DNA of 64,000 nt from NCBI RefSeq assembly GCF_000717995.1, contig NZ_JODM01000010.1, positions 1 to 64,000 on the forward strand. Reading direction: 5' to 3'. Shown here one piece after another: positions 16,780 to 26,900 of this stretch. The position numbers and the translations under genes are program-made. Every line of letters starts with the position of its first letter. Position 1 is the first letter of the stretch. Source of the DNA: Streptomyces violaceorubidus. Its GTDB lineage: Bacteria > Actinomycetota > Actinomycetes > Streptomycetales > Streptomycetaceae. A model generated the notes under the pieces. It saw only the letters and a program-made list of their open reading frames with translations, was not told the DNA's origin and made no database searches.

Positions 16780-17696
16780 GTGCCCGGACGACCCGATGAC
16801 ATGGCCCGGCGGTTCGAGCGGGACCGGACCCGGCTGCGGGCGGTCGCGTACCGGATCCTCGGTTCGCTCAGCGAGGCGGACGACGCCCTCCAGGAGACGT
16901 GGCTGCGGGCCGACCGGGCGGACACCTCCGAGGTGGCCGATCCCTCGGCCTGGCTCACCACGGTCGTGGCGCGGGTCTGCCTCAACCTGCTCCGGGCCCG
17001 GGTCACCCGCCGCGAGGAGCCGCTGGACGACGGGGACCGCGGGCGACCGGCCGTCACCGTCACCGTCACCGCCGCCGCCGCCATCGGCACCGCCACCGTC
17101 GCGGACCCGGCCGAGGAGGCGCAGCTCGCCGACGAGGTCGGGATCGCGCTGCTGATCGTCCTGGACACCCTCGGCCCCGCCGAGCGGCTCGCGTTCGTCC
17201 TGCACGACATGTTCGACGTGCCCTTCGACGACATCGCCGCGATGCTCGGCAAGACCTCCGCCGCCACCCGCCAGCTGGCCTCCCGTGCCCGCCGCCGGGT
17301 CAGGGGCGTTCCCGCGCCCGACGCGACCTGCCCCGCAGGCGCCGCGCGGTCGACGCCTACCTGGCGGCCACCCGCGGCGGTGACTTCGACGCGCTGGTGG
17401 CCCTGCTCCACCCGGACGTCGTGCTGCACGCCGACGCGGCGGTGGTCCCGACGCCCGAGCCCGTCGCCGTCAGCGGTGTGGAGCCGGTGGCCAGGGGCGC
17501 GATGGCCTCGATGGCGCGGGCCCGCTCCACCGGCGCGGTCCTGGTGGACGGCCGGGTCGGCCTGGCGATGGCCGAGAACGGCAGGCTGCGCGTCGTGCTC
17601 CGCTTCGACTTCGCCGCCGTCGGCCGCATCACCGGCATCGACGTGGTCGCGGAACCGGCTCGCCTGAACGAACTGGACATCACGGGCATAAGCTGA
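16780..17696 (+). pseudogene. ECF sigma factor (SigJ-type, SnoaL tail), frameshifted
   Basis: From the GTG at 16780, after GGAAGGAA, the frame encodes a sigma-70 region 2 (RFERDRTRLRAVAYRILGS, DALQETWLR) and region 4 (LGPAERLAFVLHDMFDVPF, DDIAAMLGKTSAATRQLASR). Near 17321-17326 the frame is lost. The next frame continues with the SnoaL-like tail typical of this ECF group (AVDAYLAATRGGDFDALVAL...RFDFAAVGRITGIDVV) and ends at 17696. One missing base near GACGCGACC explains both halves. It is either a true pseudogene or a sequencing error. Without the fix a protein with a scrambled C-terminus ends at 17667. Confidence 0.8.
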
Positions 17697-17734
17697 ATGT
17701 GTACACGTCGCGTCGGCAGAAGAAGGTGAGTGCG

Positions 17735-18022
17735 ATGCGCGTGCTGCTCAAGGCGACGCTGGACACGGACCGGGCGAACGAGGCGATCCGCAGCGGGAAG
17801 CTCCCCGAGCTGATCAGCCGGACCCTCGACCACATCAAGCCGGAGGCCGCGTACTTCGGCCCCCTCGGCGGCCGGCGGACGGCCCTGATGGTCTTCGACA
17901 TGCAGGACAGCTCGGAACTGCCGCCCACGGGTGAGCCGTTCTTCACCGAGCTGAACGCCGAGGTCGAGGTCTCCCCGATCATGAACGCGGACGATCTGCG
18001 CAAGGGCCTGTCCCAGCTGTGA
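17735..18022 (+). CDS. conserved hypothetical protein, ferredoxin-like fold likely
   Basis: A 95-residue protein starting MRVLLKATLDTDRANEAIRS and ending FTELNAEVEVSPIMNADDLRKGL. Small size, the RVLLKATLD first strand and GGRRTALMVFDMQD middle strand fit an alpha/beta barrel-dimer or ferredoxin-like fold, but no function is known to me. The ATG at 17735 is preferred over GTG 17726 and ATG 17699 because it starts the first strand and follows GAAGAAGG at proper distance. Its stop abuts the end of the convergent gene at 18023. Confidence 0.7.
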   Translation: MRVLLKATLDTDRANEAIRSGKLPELISRTLDHIKPEAAYFGPLGGRRTALMVFDMQDSSELPPTGEPFFTELNAEVEVSPIMNADDLRKGLSQL

Positions 18023-18673
18023 TCAGCTGAAGACGATCATCGACCCCTGCGCCAGGCTCCGCGTCGCCGCCGCGTGCAGCCCCAGCCACACGTGCCGCTC
18101 CCGGGCGAACGGGCTGGCGTCGTACGGCGCGGGCACCGCCGGTTCCTCCAGCTCCGTCGGGGCGAGCGGCGGTTGCGGCGGGGCCGGGGGGTTGGCCGGG
18201 TCGATGCCGAGCGCCGGGGCGACGGCCTCCAGTTCCCGCAACAGGGTGTGCGAGGAGCCCAAGGGGCCGCCGCCCGCCAGGAGTTCGTCGCTGGAGAGCG
18301 GGTGCGGGAAGTCGACCGGGACGTAGGCGCCCGCGTGGTCGTAGTGCCAGACCAGGTGGGACTGCTGCGCCGTCGACTCGAACATCTCCAGCAACTGCTC
18401 GTAGTCGCCGCCGAGTTCGTCCACCGGCGTCACCGGAAGGCCGCAGACCTGGAGGAGGTGTGCCCGGCGCAGGAAGTGCAGCGCGTCGTAGTCGAAGCCG
18501 GCCACGGGCGCGACCTCGCCGGAGAGTCCCGGCATGTACTGGTACACCGGCACCGGCGGCAGCCCGGCCTCGGCCAGCACCTTGTCGTACTGCGCGAGTT
18601 CCTCGGCGAACGGGTTGTCCGGCGTGTGGCACAAGACGTCGACGAGCGGTACCAGCCACAGGTCACAGGCCAA
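18023..18673 (-). CDS. conserved streptomycete hypothetical protein
   Basis: A cytosolic protein of about 216 residues that begins ACDLWLVPLVDVLCHTPDNP after the initiator and includes PVYQYMPGLSGEVAPVAGFD, DALHFLRRAHLLQVCGLPV and a histidine-rich HLVWHYDHAGAYVPVDFP. No known catalytic motif is seen. The start is probably the TTG at 18673, placed after GAGGAG; GTG 18688 is the longest alternative but overlaps that ribosome binding site. It converges on the gene at 17735 with no intergenic space. Confidence 0.6.
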   Translation of the reverse strand: MACDLWLVPLVDVLCHTPDNPFAEELAQYDKVLAEAGLPPVPVYQYMPGLSGEVAPVAGFDYDALHFLRRAHLLQVCGLPVTPVDELGGDYEQLLEMFESTAQQSHLVWHYDHAGAYVPVDFPHPLSSDELLAGGGPLGSSHTLLRELEAVAPALGIDPANPPAPPQPPLAPTELEEPAVPAPYDASPFARERHVWLGLHAAATRSLAQGSMIVFS

Positions 18674-18789
18674 AAGAGGGCTCCTCACACAGCACGGTGG
18701 TCAGGGAAGCGTAGTCGGTGCGGCCGGTACGCGCCCGCGTGCAGGTCCCATACCCATCTGGGGCCGGGCCACGACACGTCCGGCGTTGG

Positions 18790-19491
18790 TCATCCCGCGG
18801 CGAGCCGCTCGATGAGGGCGAGCGAGTGGGCGTTGTAGGCGTCGACGAGCGAACGCGCGCCCGGGATGTCGCGCCGGACCAGCGCGTCGACCAGTTCGGT
18901 GTGCCCGGACCACAGCGCGCCGCGCAGTTCGCTGAGCCGGCGCAGGTGCTGCACCGTGCACACCCAGCTCTGGACGCGCAGCCGGTGCAGGAAGTCGCAG
19001 AGGTAGGGGTTGCCGAAGAGGGTGGCCAGCTCGCGCCAGTAGCGCAGGTCGTAGCCGATCAGTACGGTCAGGTCCCCGGCCGCGGCGGCGCGCTGGGCCT
19101 CCTCGCCGCGCCGCCGGACCCCGGCGAGGGCGGCGGCGATGCGCGGGTCGGCCGGGTCGGGGTCGCCCGGCAGGTTCGCGGCGAGGGCGAGGAACATCCC
19201 GTCGGTCACCAGACCGCGTGCCTCGATCATGTCCCGGAAGTCGTCGACCGAGTACTCGTGGACGCGGAAGCCGCGGTGGTGGTCGGCGTCGAGGAGGCCC
19301 TGCGCGGACAGGTCGACCAGGGCCTCGCGCACCGGCGTCGCGGAGACGCCGTACTGCTCGGCGATCTCCTTGACCGTGAACTCCTGCCCCGGCTGGAGCC
19401 GCCCGCCCAGCACCTCGTCGCGGAGCGCGTCGGCGATCTGCTGCCGCAGGGTGCTGCGCGTGACGGCACCGGTACCGCTGGGGCCGGGCAT
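18790..19491 (-). CDS. GntR-family (FadR-like) transcriptional regulator
   Basis: The 233-residue protein has an N-terminal winged helix (LRQQIADALRDEVLGGRLQP, GQEFTVKEIAEQYGVSATPV, REALVDLSAQGL) and an all-helical FCD effector domain with conserved polar residues in MIEARGLVTDGMFLALAA and LRVQSWVCTVQHLRRLSELR. FadR-like regulators respond to small organic acids. It lies downstream of the aminotransferase on the same strand and probably controls it or itself. An 11-bp perfect inverted repeat is located 57 bases ahead of its ATG. Confidence 0.88.
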   Translation of the reverse strand: MPGPSGTGAVTRSTLRQQIADALRDEVLGGRLQPGQEFTVKEIAEQYGVSATPVREALVDLSAQGLLDADHHRGFRVHEYSVDDFRDMIEARGLVTDGMFLALAANLPGDPDPADPRIAAALAGVRRRGEEAQRAAAAGDLTVLIGYDLRYWRELATLFGNPYLCDFLHRLRVQSWVCTVQHLRRLSELRGALWSGHTELVDALVRRDIPGARSLVDAYNAHSLALIERLAAG

Positions 19492-19547
19492 GGGCGGGCG
19501 TCTCCTCGTCGCGTTCGGGGCGTCGCCGGGGCGCCGCCCGGGGGCGT

Positions 19548-19582
19548 CGTGCTCGTACACATGTCTACCGCGTACGAGCACG
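19548..19582. promoter_or_regulatory. 11-bp perfect inverted repeat between aminotransferase and gntR
   Basis: Arms CGTGCTCGTAC (19548-19558) and GTACGAGCACG (19572-19582) flank a 13-base spacer. It lies 37 bases after the aminotransferase stop and 57 bases before the GntR start, both on the minus strand. It can be a GntR operator or a terminator hairpin. The wide spacer, lack of a U-tract and nested GTAC...GTAC favour an operator. Confidence 0.55.
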
Positions 19583-19618
19583 CAACCCTACGCGCTCGGG
19601 CCCCTCGCCCCGTCCCGC

Positions 19619-20974
19619 CTACTCCGTGTACTCGTCCGCCACGGACAGTGCCGTGTCCAGCGCCGCCAGGCCCTCCTTCAGCTCCGCCTCCGAGACGTTG
19701 CACGGCGGGACCACGTGGGTGCGGTTCATGTTCACGAAGGGCCACAGGCCGTGCGCCTTGGCCGAGGCGGCGAAGGCGGACATGGGCGCGGCCGCCTGAC
19801 CGGTGGCGTTGTAGGGCACCAGCGGCTCCCGGGTCTCCCGGTTCCGCACCAGCTCCAGTGCCCAGAACATGCCGGTGCCGCGTACCTCGCCCACGCTCGG
19901 GTGGCGCTCGGCCAGCTCCCGCAGCGCCGGTTCGAGGACCTCGCCGCCGAGCCGCGCCGCGTGCTCCACGACGCCTTCCTCCGCCATCACGTTGATCGTG
20001 GCGACGGCGGCGGCGCAGGCCAGCGGGTGGCCGGAGTACGTCAGTCCGCCCGGGTAGGGCCGTTCCGCGAAGGTCGCGGCGATCGCGGCGGAGATCGCGA
20101 CGCCGCCCAGGGGCACATAGCCCGAGTTCACGCCCTTGGCGAAGGTCATCAGGTCGGGGACGACGCCGTACAGGTCGGCGGCGAACCAGGTGCCGGTGCG
20201 TCCGAATCCGGCCATGACCTCGTCGAGCACGAACACGATGCCGTACTTGTCGCAGATCTCGCGCACCCCGGCCAGGTAACCGGCCGGCGGCATCATGATC
20301 CCCGCGGTGCCCGGGACCGTCTCCAGGATGATCGCGGCGATCGTCCCCGGGCCCTCGAAGGCGATCGTGGTCTCCAGGTGCTCCAGCGCCCGCGCGCACT
20401 CCTGCTCCTCGGTCTCGGCGTAGAAGCGCGAGCGGTACAGGAACGGCGCCCAGAAGTGCACGACCCCGGCCGTGCCGCTGTCGGAGGCCCAGCGGCGCGG
20501 GTCACCGGTGACGTTGACCGCCTGCTGGGTGCCGCCGTGGTACGAGCGGTAGGCGGCGAGCACCTTGGGGCGGCCGGTGTGCAGCCGGGCCATGCGCAGG
20601 GCGTGCTCGACGGCGTCGGCGCCGCCGTTGGTGAAGAAGATCTTGTCCAGGTCGCCGGGCGTGCGCTCGGCGATCAGCCGGGCGGCCTGCGAGCGCGCCT
20701 CGACGGCGAACGCGGGCGCGAACGTCGTCAGCCGCGCCGCCTGCTCCTGGATCGCGGCGACGACCTTGGGGTGCTGGTAGCCGATGTTGGTGTAGACGAG
20801 TCCGCTGGAGAAGTCGAGGTAGCGCCTGCCTTCGTAGTCCCAGAAGTACGACCCCTCGGCGCCGGCGACGGCGAGCGGGTCGATCAGCTCTTGCGCTGAC
20901 CAGGAGTGGAAGACGTGCGCGCGGTCCGCGGCCTTCACGGCGGCGCCTGCCTGGGGGGAGGGCTGAGGGGTCAT
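19619..20974 (-). CDS. class III PLP aminotransferase
   Basis: The 451-residue enzyme of the omega-amino-acid:pyruvate / aspartate aminotransferase family. It has WDYEGRRYLDFSSGLVYTNI near residue 50, FTNGGADAVEHALRMAR, RSYHGGTQQAVNVTGD, LDEVMAGFGRTGTWFA with the cofactor Asp, and the PLP lysine in MTFAKGVNSGYVPLGG, followed by GLTYSGHPLACAAA. The amino donor cannot be read from sequence; beta-alanine, GABA or taurine are usual. The adjacent GntR gene suggests substrate-induced catabolism. No Shine-Dalgarno precedes the ATG. Confidence 0.92.
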   Translation of the reverse strand: MTPQPSPQAGAAVKAADRAHVFHSWSAQELIDPLAVAGAEGSYFWDYEGRRYLDFSSGLVYTNIGYQHPKVVAAIQEQAARLTTFAPAFAVEARSQAARLIAERTPGDLDKIFFTNGGADAVEHALRMARLHTGRPKVLAAYRSYHGGTQQAVNVTGDPRRWASDSGTAGVVHFWAPFLYRSRFYAETEEQECARALEHLETTIAFEGPGTIAAIILETVPGTAGIMMPPAGYLAGVREICDKYGIVFVLDEVMAGFGRTGTWFAADLYGVVPDLMTFAKGVNSGYVPLGGVAISAAIAATFAERPYPGGLTYSGHPLACAAAVATINVMAEEGVVEHAARLGGEVLEPALRELAERHPSVGEVRGTGMFWALELVRNRETREPLVPYNATGQAAAPMSAFAASAKAHGLWPFVNMNRTHVVPPCNVSEAELKEGLAALDTALSVADEYTE

Positions 20975-20981
20975 GCGGCCG

Positions 20982-20987
20982 AGGGTA
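20982..20987 (-). promoter_or_regulatory. candidate -10 box for leaderless aminotransferase mRNA
   Basis: On the minus strand TACCCT is followed after seven bases by the ATG at 20974. With no ribosome binding site present, a leaderless start is the simplest reading. Confidence 0.35.
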
Positions 20988-21099
20988 GATGTCCGCGATG
21001 CGGAATCGGAATCGGCGTCCTGTCTGCGGTCGGGGCCTTTCCGCGACAGGTTGTCGACGCGGTGGAGCCGCTCCGTCACGGAACCGCCGCCACGGGGGG

Positions 21100-21867
21100 T
21101 CAGCGGGGCTCCGGCGGGCGCTGGCGGGGCATGTTCGGGCGGGTGCCGTTCTGCGGGGGGATCGGGAAGCGGCCGGTGGCGCCGGTGCCCCCGCTGTCCG
21201 GGCGGGGCCCGTCGGCCGCCGCGGCGGCGTGCGGACCCAGTGGCGCGGGCCCCGGGCGGAAGGACACCATCCAGTCCGCCGTCTCCGCCCGGACCAGCTC
21301 CGTCACGTCCTCCGAGAACCGCCGCAGCACCAGCAGGCACCGCTCCGCCGCCTCGCTCGCCGTCCCGTCCGCCGGTCCCAGCACCTCCCGCACGCTCTCC
21401 GAGGCCCAGTCGAACTGGAGCGCCTGGAGCCGCCGCTGCACCGCCTGTGCCGTGGCCACGTCCCGCATCCACCCGGCCGTCACCCCGAAGTACCGGTCAC
21501 CCGCCACACACGCCACCGCCCACAGCAGCGCCAGGTACCCCCAGGGCGCGACCCCGCCCGCCGCCCCGGACAGGTCCAGCAGCGGCAGCGCCGCCCCGGC
21601 GGCCGCACCCACCGCGGCCCCGCCCCGCAGCAGCACGGCGCCGCGCCGCTTCCACACCCGGTCCGCGAGATACCAGGCCGCGGTGTCCAGCGCACCCCGC
21701 TCCACCCACCGGTACAGCTCGTCCAGCCGCTCGGCGGGCAGTGCCCAGTCCCCGAGGGGAAACGCCCGCCCGCTCAGGTCGCCCGGCCGCGCCCCGGCCG
21801 CCCCCTCACCGCCACCGTCCGCTCCGCTCTGCGGCGGCCCCTCGGGCTGCATCTCCGGCTGACCCAC
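21100..21867 (-). CDS. SLATT-domain (DUF4231) membrane protein
   Basis: The 255-residue protein has a proline/glycine-rich N-terminus, then LPAERLDELYRWVERGALDT and AAWYLADRVWKRRG. Two closely spaced membrane helices follow (about residues 90-130: GGAAVGAAAGAALPLLDLSG and LALLWAVACVAGDRYFG), then a long helical stretch (FDWASESVREVLGP...LLVLRRFSEDVTELVRAET). This is the 2TM-plus-coiled-coil plan of SLATT proteins, proposed pore-forming or sensor effectors. The location beside recR is conserved in streptomycetes. Start is GTG behind GGGAG. Confidence 0.75.
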   Translation of the reverse strand: MGQPEMQPEGPPQSGADGGGEGAAGARPGDLSGRAFPLGDWALPAERLDELYRWVERGALDTAAWYLADRVWKRRGAVLLRGGAAVGAAAGAALPLLDLSGAAGGVAPWGYLALLWAVACVAGDRYFGVTAGWMRDVATAQAVQRRLQALQFDWASESVREVLGPADGTASEAAERCLLVLRRFSEDVTELVRAETADWMVSFRPGPAPLGPHAAAAADGPRPDSGGTGATGRFPIPPQNGTRPNMPRQRPPEPR

Positions 21868-22137
21868 CCGGCACTCCCTACTGCTCGCCACTGCTCGCCG
21901 TACCGCTCGCCGTCCGCGAGGACTCATACGCCGGAACCCTGCGCCGGAACCCTTCCTACCGCCCAATGGGTGGCGAAGAGCCGGGTTCCGCCGCTTTTCC
22001 GCCCGGAAGAGGGCGTTGATCAGGTATAGGGCTCCCGCGGCATCACTCGAAAGAGTGCTGGAGCGAGGGCCGCCCGGACCACGTAGGCTCGTGCCGAACG
22101 GCAAAACCGTCGTGACCGGACGTGATGGGAGCTGAAC

Positions 22138-22482
22138 GTGATCCCCGGTGGTGGCCAGCCCAACATGCAGCAGCTGCTCCAGCAGGCCCAGAAGATGCAG
22201 CAGGACCTGGCGAAGGCCCAGGAGGAACTGGGGCGGACCGAGGTCGAGGGCCAGGCGGGCGGTGGCCTGGTGAAGGCCACGGTCACCGGTTCCGGCGAGC
22301 TGCGCGGCCTCGTCATCGACCCGAAGGCGGTGGACCCGGAGGACACCGAGACCCTCGCCGACCTGGTCGTCGCCGCCGTCCAGGCGGCCAACGAGAACGC
22401 GCAGAACCTCCAGCAGCAGAAGCTCGGCCCGCTGGCCCAGGGCCTGGGCGGCGGCAGCGGCATCCCCGGCCTGCCGTTCTGA
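22138..22482 (+). CDS. YbaB/EbfC nucleoid-associated protein
   Basis: A 114-residue DNA-binding protein that forms dimers and usually pairs with recR in recombination and repair. It has the family signature [40 protein letters not shown], and [20 protein letters not shown]. The GTG start follows GATGGGAGC. recR begins 85 bases downstream, so the two are probably one transcript. Confidence 0.95.
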   Translation: MIPGGGQPNMQQLLQQAQKMQQDLAKAQEELGRTEVEGQAGGGLVKATVTGSGELRGLVIDPKAVDPEDTETLADLVVAAVQAANENAQNLQQQKLGPLAQGLGGGSGIPGLPF

Positions 22483-22567
22483 ACCGTCTCCCCGGATCGC
22501 CTTTCTCAGACCGGCCGAAGCCATCTACCGTACGTAGTGCACGAACCTCAGGAAGGACGGCAGTCCG

Positions 22568-23167
22568 TTGTACGAAGGCGTGGTCCAGGACCTCATCGAC
22601 GAACTCGGGCGGCTGCCCGGCGTCGGTCCCAAGAGCGCGCAGCGGATCGCCTTCCACATCCTCCAGGCCGAGCCGACCGACGTACGGCGGCTCGCCCAGG
22701 CCCTCATGGAAGTGAAGGCCAAGGTTCGCTTCTGCGCGACCTGCGGGAACGTCGCGCAGGAGGAGCAGTGCACCATCTGCCGCGACGCCCGGCGCGACCC
22801 TTCCGTCATCTGCGTGGTGGAGGAGCCGAAGGACGTCGTCGCCATCGAGCGCACCCGTGAGTTCCGCGGGCGGTACCACGTGCTCGGCGGCGCGATCAGC
22901 CCGATCGACGGGGTCGGTCCCGACGACCTCCGCATCCGTGAGCTGCTGGCCCGCCTGGCGGACGGCACGGTCACGGAGCTGATCCTGGCCACGGACCCGA
23001 ATCTGGAGGGCGAGGCCACGGCCACGTACCTCGCCCGCATGATCAAGCCCATGGGCCTCAAGGTCACCCGCCTGGCCAGCGGCCTCCCGGTGGGCGGCGA
23101 CCTGGAATACGCGGACGAGGTGACCCTCGGCCGCGCCTTCGAGGGGAGACGACTCCTAGATGTCTGA
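22568..23167 (+). CDS. recR: recombination mediator protein RecR
   Basis: A 199-residue protein of the RecFOR pathway that loads RecA on gapped DNA. It has an N-terminal helix-hairpin-helix ([20 protein letters not shown]), the four-cysteine zinc finger ([19 protein letters not shown]), a TOPRIM domain ([17 protein letters not shown]) and the C-terminal Walker B-like [18 protein letters not shown]. The start is TTG after AGGAAGGAC. Its end overlaps the DUF5063 gene by 8 bases. Confidence 0.97.
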   Translation: MYEGVVQDLIDELGRLPGVGPKSAQRIAFHILQAEPTDVRRLAQALMEVKAKVRFCATCGNVAQEEQCTICRDARRDPSVICVVEEPKDVVAIERTREFRGRYHVLGGAISPIDGVGPDDLRIRELLARLADGTVTELILATDPNLEGEATATYLARMIKPMGLKVTRLASGLPVGGDLEYADEVTLGRAFEGRRLLDV

Positions 23168-23819
23168 CGCCACGCTGCACGCGACCGACCAGAACCCGGA
23201 CGACTTCGCGGTCCAGATCGCCGACCAGATCGAGAGCTTCCTGGTGGCCGTCACCGAGGTGGCGAAGGGCGACGAGCCCGACTCGGCCGTCCCCTTCCTC
23301 CTCCTGGAGGTCTCCCAGCTGATGCTGGCCGGCGGCCGTCTGGGCGCCCACGAGGACATCGTCCCGGACGAGCGCTACGAGCCCGACCCGGGCCCGGAAC
23401 TCGACGTGGACGAGATCCGCGAGAACCTGGCCCGCATCCTCGACCCGGTCGACGTCTACTCCGAGGTCTTCGACCCCTACGAGCCGCGCAAGGCACCGGT
23501 CCCGGCCCGGATCTCCGACGACCTCACCGACGTCATCACCGACCTCCGCCACGGCATGGCCCACTACAAGGCCGGCCGCACCACGGAGGCCCTGTGGTGG
23601 TGGCAGTTCTCCTACTTCTCCAACTGGGGCTCCACCGCCTCCGCGACCCTGCGCGCCCTCCAGTCGGTCGTCGCCCACGTCCGCCTGAACCAGCCCCTGG
23701 AGGAGCTGGACGGCCTCGACACCGACCAGGACCTCGGCGACGACGCCCTGGAGTCGGAGGCGGGCCGCGTCATGGTCCAGGAGATCGCGGGGCCGCTGGG
23801 GCTGCGTCCGGTGAAGTAG
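23160..23819 (+). CDS. DUF5063 family protein
   Basis: A 219-residue acidic, soluble, helical protein. Characteristic blocks are [37 protein letters not shown] and [20 protein letters not shown]. It belongs to the actinobacterial DUF5063 family, which consistently follows recR and is of unknown function. The ATG overlaps the recR stop, so it is translationally coupled, suggesting a link to DNA repair. Confidence 0.88.
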   Translation: MSDATLHATDQNPDDFAVQIADQIESFLVAVTEVAKGDEPDSAVPFLLLEVSQLMLAGGRLGAHEDIVPDERYEPDPGPELDVDEIRENLARILDPVDVYSEVFDPYEPRKAPVPARISDDLTDVITDLRHGMAHYKAGRTTEALWWWQFSYFSNWGSTASATLRALQSVVAHVRLNQPLEELDGLDTDQDLGDDALESEAGRVMVQEIAGPLGLRPVK

Positions 23820-24083
23820 GTCACGCAACGTCGTGTTGCAGGCGCTTCCCTTCGCCAGCGAGCTCTCGGCCGAACCGGCCCCCGCCTGGTCGGCGCATCG
23901 CCGCAGTTCAGCCCGGAGCTTGAGCCTCGGGATTCGAGCTCTTCCCTTGGTTTTCCGGTCTGGTTGAAATAACCAACCAACCAAGTCTGAACGTGAGTTG
24001 AGTCGTCGTACCTCGTAAGAGTGACGTTCCGTGATCAGCTTGCTTCGCTGTGTCAAGTCGCTCTAGGTTCACGGCATATGACC

Positions 24084-24136
24084 GACAAATGAGTCGGTCC
24101 CGGCGGTGCTGCCAACACCAATCCGGGACCTGACCG
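24084..24136 (+). promoter_or_regulatory. nested stem-loop in leader of the gene at 24158
   Basis: An outer arm GTCGGTCCCGG pairs, with a small bulge, with CCGGGACCTGACCGAC. Inside it GGTG-CTGCCAA-CACC forms a second hairpin. It ends about 22 bases before the ATG and just before the GAAGAGAG ribosome binding site, so it could control translation or early termination. The rest of the 338-base gap 23820-24157 shows only a short GCAAC/GTTGC hairpin near 23826 and no gene. Confidence 0.5.
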
Positions 24137-24157
24137 ACGCATCGAAGAGAGAATTCG

Positions 24158-25204
24158 ATGGTGGCTTACGCCAACCTTAGTCCCGCACTGCCCTCCCCGG
24201 CCCACCCGATGGCCAATCCGGGCTACGGAAAACGCCGTGCCGGTGACGAAGACCCGCACGCGGACCCGGACTTCGCACACCTGAGCCCCCGTGAGGCCGA
24301 GATCGCCGTCTTCGTCGACCACCTCGACGACGGCCAGGCGATGGGCCACAAGGTGCTCGCAGCGCAGCACCCCCGCTACGGCCAGCAGGCGACCCGTACG
24401 TCCCTCAACCGCATCAGCGAGGCCGGCCACCTGCGCTGGATCAGGGAGCACCTCACCGTCGAGGACAACACCATGCGGTGGGTCACGCGGACGTACTGGT
24501 CGCGTACGCGCAGGTCGGCGGCGTGGTGGGAGGAGTTCGCGCGGCAGCGCAACGGCCGCATCGTGCCCGGCGACCTCCGCCCCGGTCTCGCCCGCACCGA
24601 CGAGCCCGAGGTGCCGGAGCCGGAGCCGGAGCCCGAGCCGCGTCCCGAGGCCGAGGCGGACGCGGAGTCCAGGACCTCGTACCTCGCCCTCGCCGCGATC
24701 CGCGATACGGAACCCCGCATGCGCCTGTCGGAGGCCGACTGCCGGTCTCTCGCCTCCCTGGCCGAGGAGTGGCTGGCGCGTGGCGCGACACCCCAGGACA
24801 TCGCCCGCGCGGTGACCGACGGCCTTCCCGCGACCGTGAACAACCCGGGCGGTCTCGCCCGCAACCGACTGGAGAGCAGGATGCCCCCGAAGAAGGCGAG
24901 GATCCGACAGAAGGCCGCCCCGCGCCGGGCCCGCGTGACCCGTGCGGTCATGGTCTGCATGGACTGCGACGCGGACGAGCGGACGACGGAGATCAAGGGC
25001 GGCATGTGCGCCGACTGCCGAGCCGAGTTCGAGGCGGCCGTGGCGGCGGAGGAGGCCGGTGTGCCGGTCGCCGGGTATGTGCCGGACACGTTCCTCGCCG
25101 CCCCCGACGCCCATGCCGTGTACGAGTGGGTGGACGTCCCCCGCCGCGCGGCCGAGGTACGCGCGGCCGCCGGCCTGCCGCCCAGGACGGAGCGGGCACT
25201 GTGA
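24158..25204 (+). CDS. MarR-like winged-helix protein with C-terminal zinc finger
   Basis: The 348-residue protein starts with a likely winged helix (LSPREAEIAVFVDHLDDGQA, GHKVLAAQHPRYGQQATRTS, LNRISEAGHLRWIREH), has an acidic Glu/Pro linker (EVPEPEPEPEPRPEAEAD), a second helical domain (LSEADCRSLASLAEEWLARG) and a four-cysteine finger (CMDCDADERT...GGMCADC). It belongs to a streptomycete-specific family with many paralogues and no assigned function, probably a DNA-binding regulator. It has an AAGAGAG ribosome binding site and a structured leader. Confidence 0.65.
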   Translation: MVAYANLSPALPSPAHPMANPGYGKRRAGDEDPHADPDFAHLSPREAEIAVFVDHLDDGQAMGHKVLAAQHPRYGQQATRTSLNRISEAGHLRWIREHLTVEDNTMRWVTRTYWSRTRRSAAWWEEFARQRNGRIVPGDLRPGLARTDEPEVPEPEPEPEPRPEAEADAESRTSYLALAAIRDTEPRMRLSEADCRSLASLAEEWLARGATPQDIARAVTDGLPATVNNPGGLARNRLESRMPPKKARIRQKAAPRRARVTRAVMVCMDCDADERTTEIKGGMCADCRAEFEAAVAAEEAGVPVAGYVPDTFLAAPDAHAVYEWVDVPRRAAEVRAAAGLPPRTERAL

Positions 25205-25254
25205 GCGTGCGGGAGGCGCCGGTCGGGTCACCATGGTGTCGAGGAGGCGACGCC

Positions 25255-25367
25255 ATGACCCCCAGGACCGAGCACCGGCCCGATATGTCCGTCGAGGAGC
25301 CCGTGCACCTCCATGCCCCGTCGACATCACCCTCGACACCGAGCCCCTCAAGGAGCTGGCGGACTGA
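25255..25367 (+). pseudogene. small ORF, probably frameshifted
   Basis: After a strong GAGGAGGCGACGCC the ATG at 25255 opens MTPRTEHRPDMSVEEPVHLH. A change of frame would give PVDITLDTEPLKELAD and a stop at 25367, a sensible end for a short protein. The uninterrupted frame instead runs into serine/proline-rich nonsense to 25440. One base appears missing near 25312. The remaining 25368-25622 is the ask promoter region. Confidence 0.35.
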
Positions 25368-25556
25368 GTCCGGCCGGGGGCTTCCCGGGTTGCACGTTCA
25401 ACCAGCCCCGGCTTTTCACGCGGCCGGAAGCCACTTGTGAACGTGTGACACACCGCACTTTCCCGAGTGACCCGCGCCGCCCTGGGCATGAGCCAGCCTG
25501 AGCGAGTACCCGGGTCTCACCATGCGATACCGCAGGGGGGAAATCCGGACGCTCGG

Positions 25557-25562
25557 TAAAAT
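25557..25562 (+). promoter_or_regulatory. candidate -10 box of ask-asd
   Basis: TAAAAT is a strong match to the TAnnnT consensus, 60 bases before the ask start. A clear -35 is not visible. A second AT-rich stretch (CATATACG) near 25577 is an alternative. Confidence 0.3.
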
Positions 25563-25622
25563 GAGCCGACCGCAGTACATATACGTACGTGCGGAAAGAG
25601 ACGGACTGAGCGAGGAGCGCAC

Positions 25623-26899
<1,277 letters not shown>

Positions 26900-26900
<1 letters not shown>

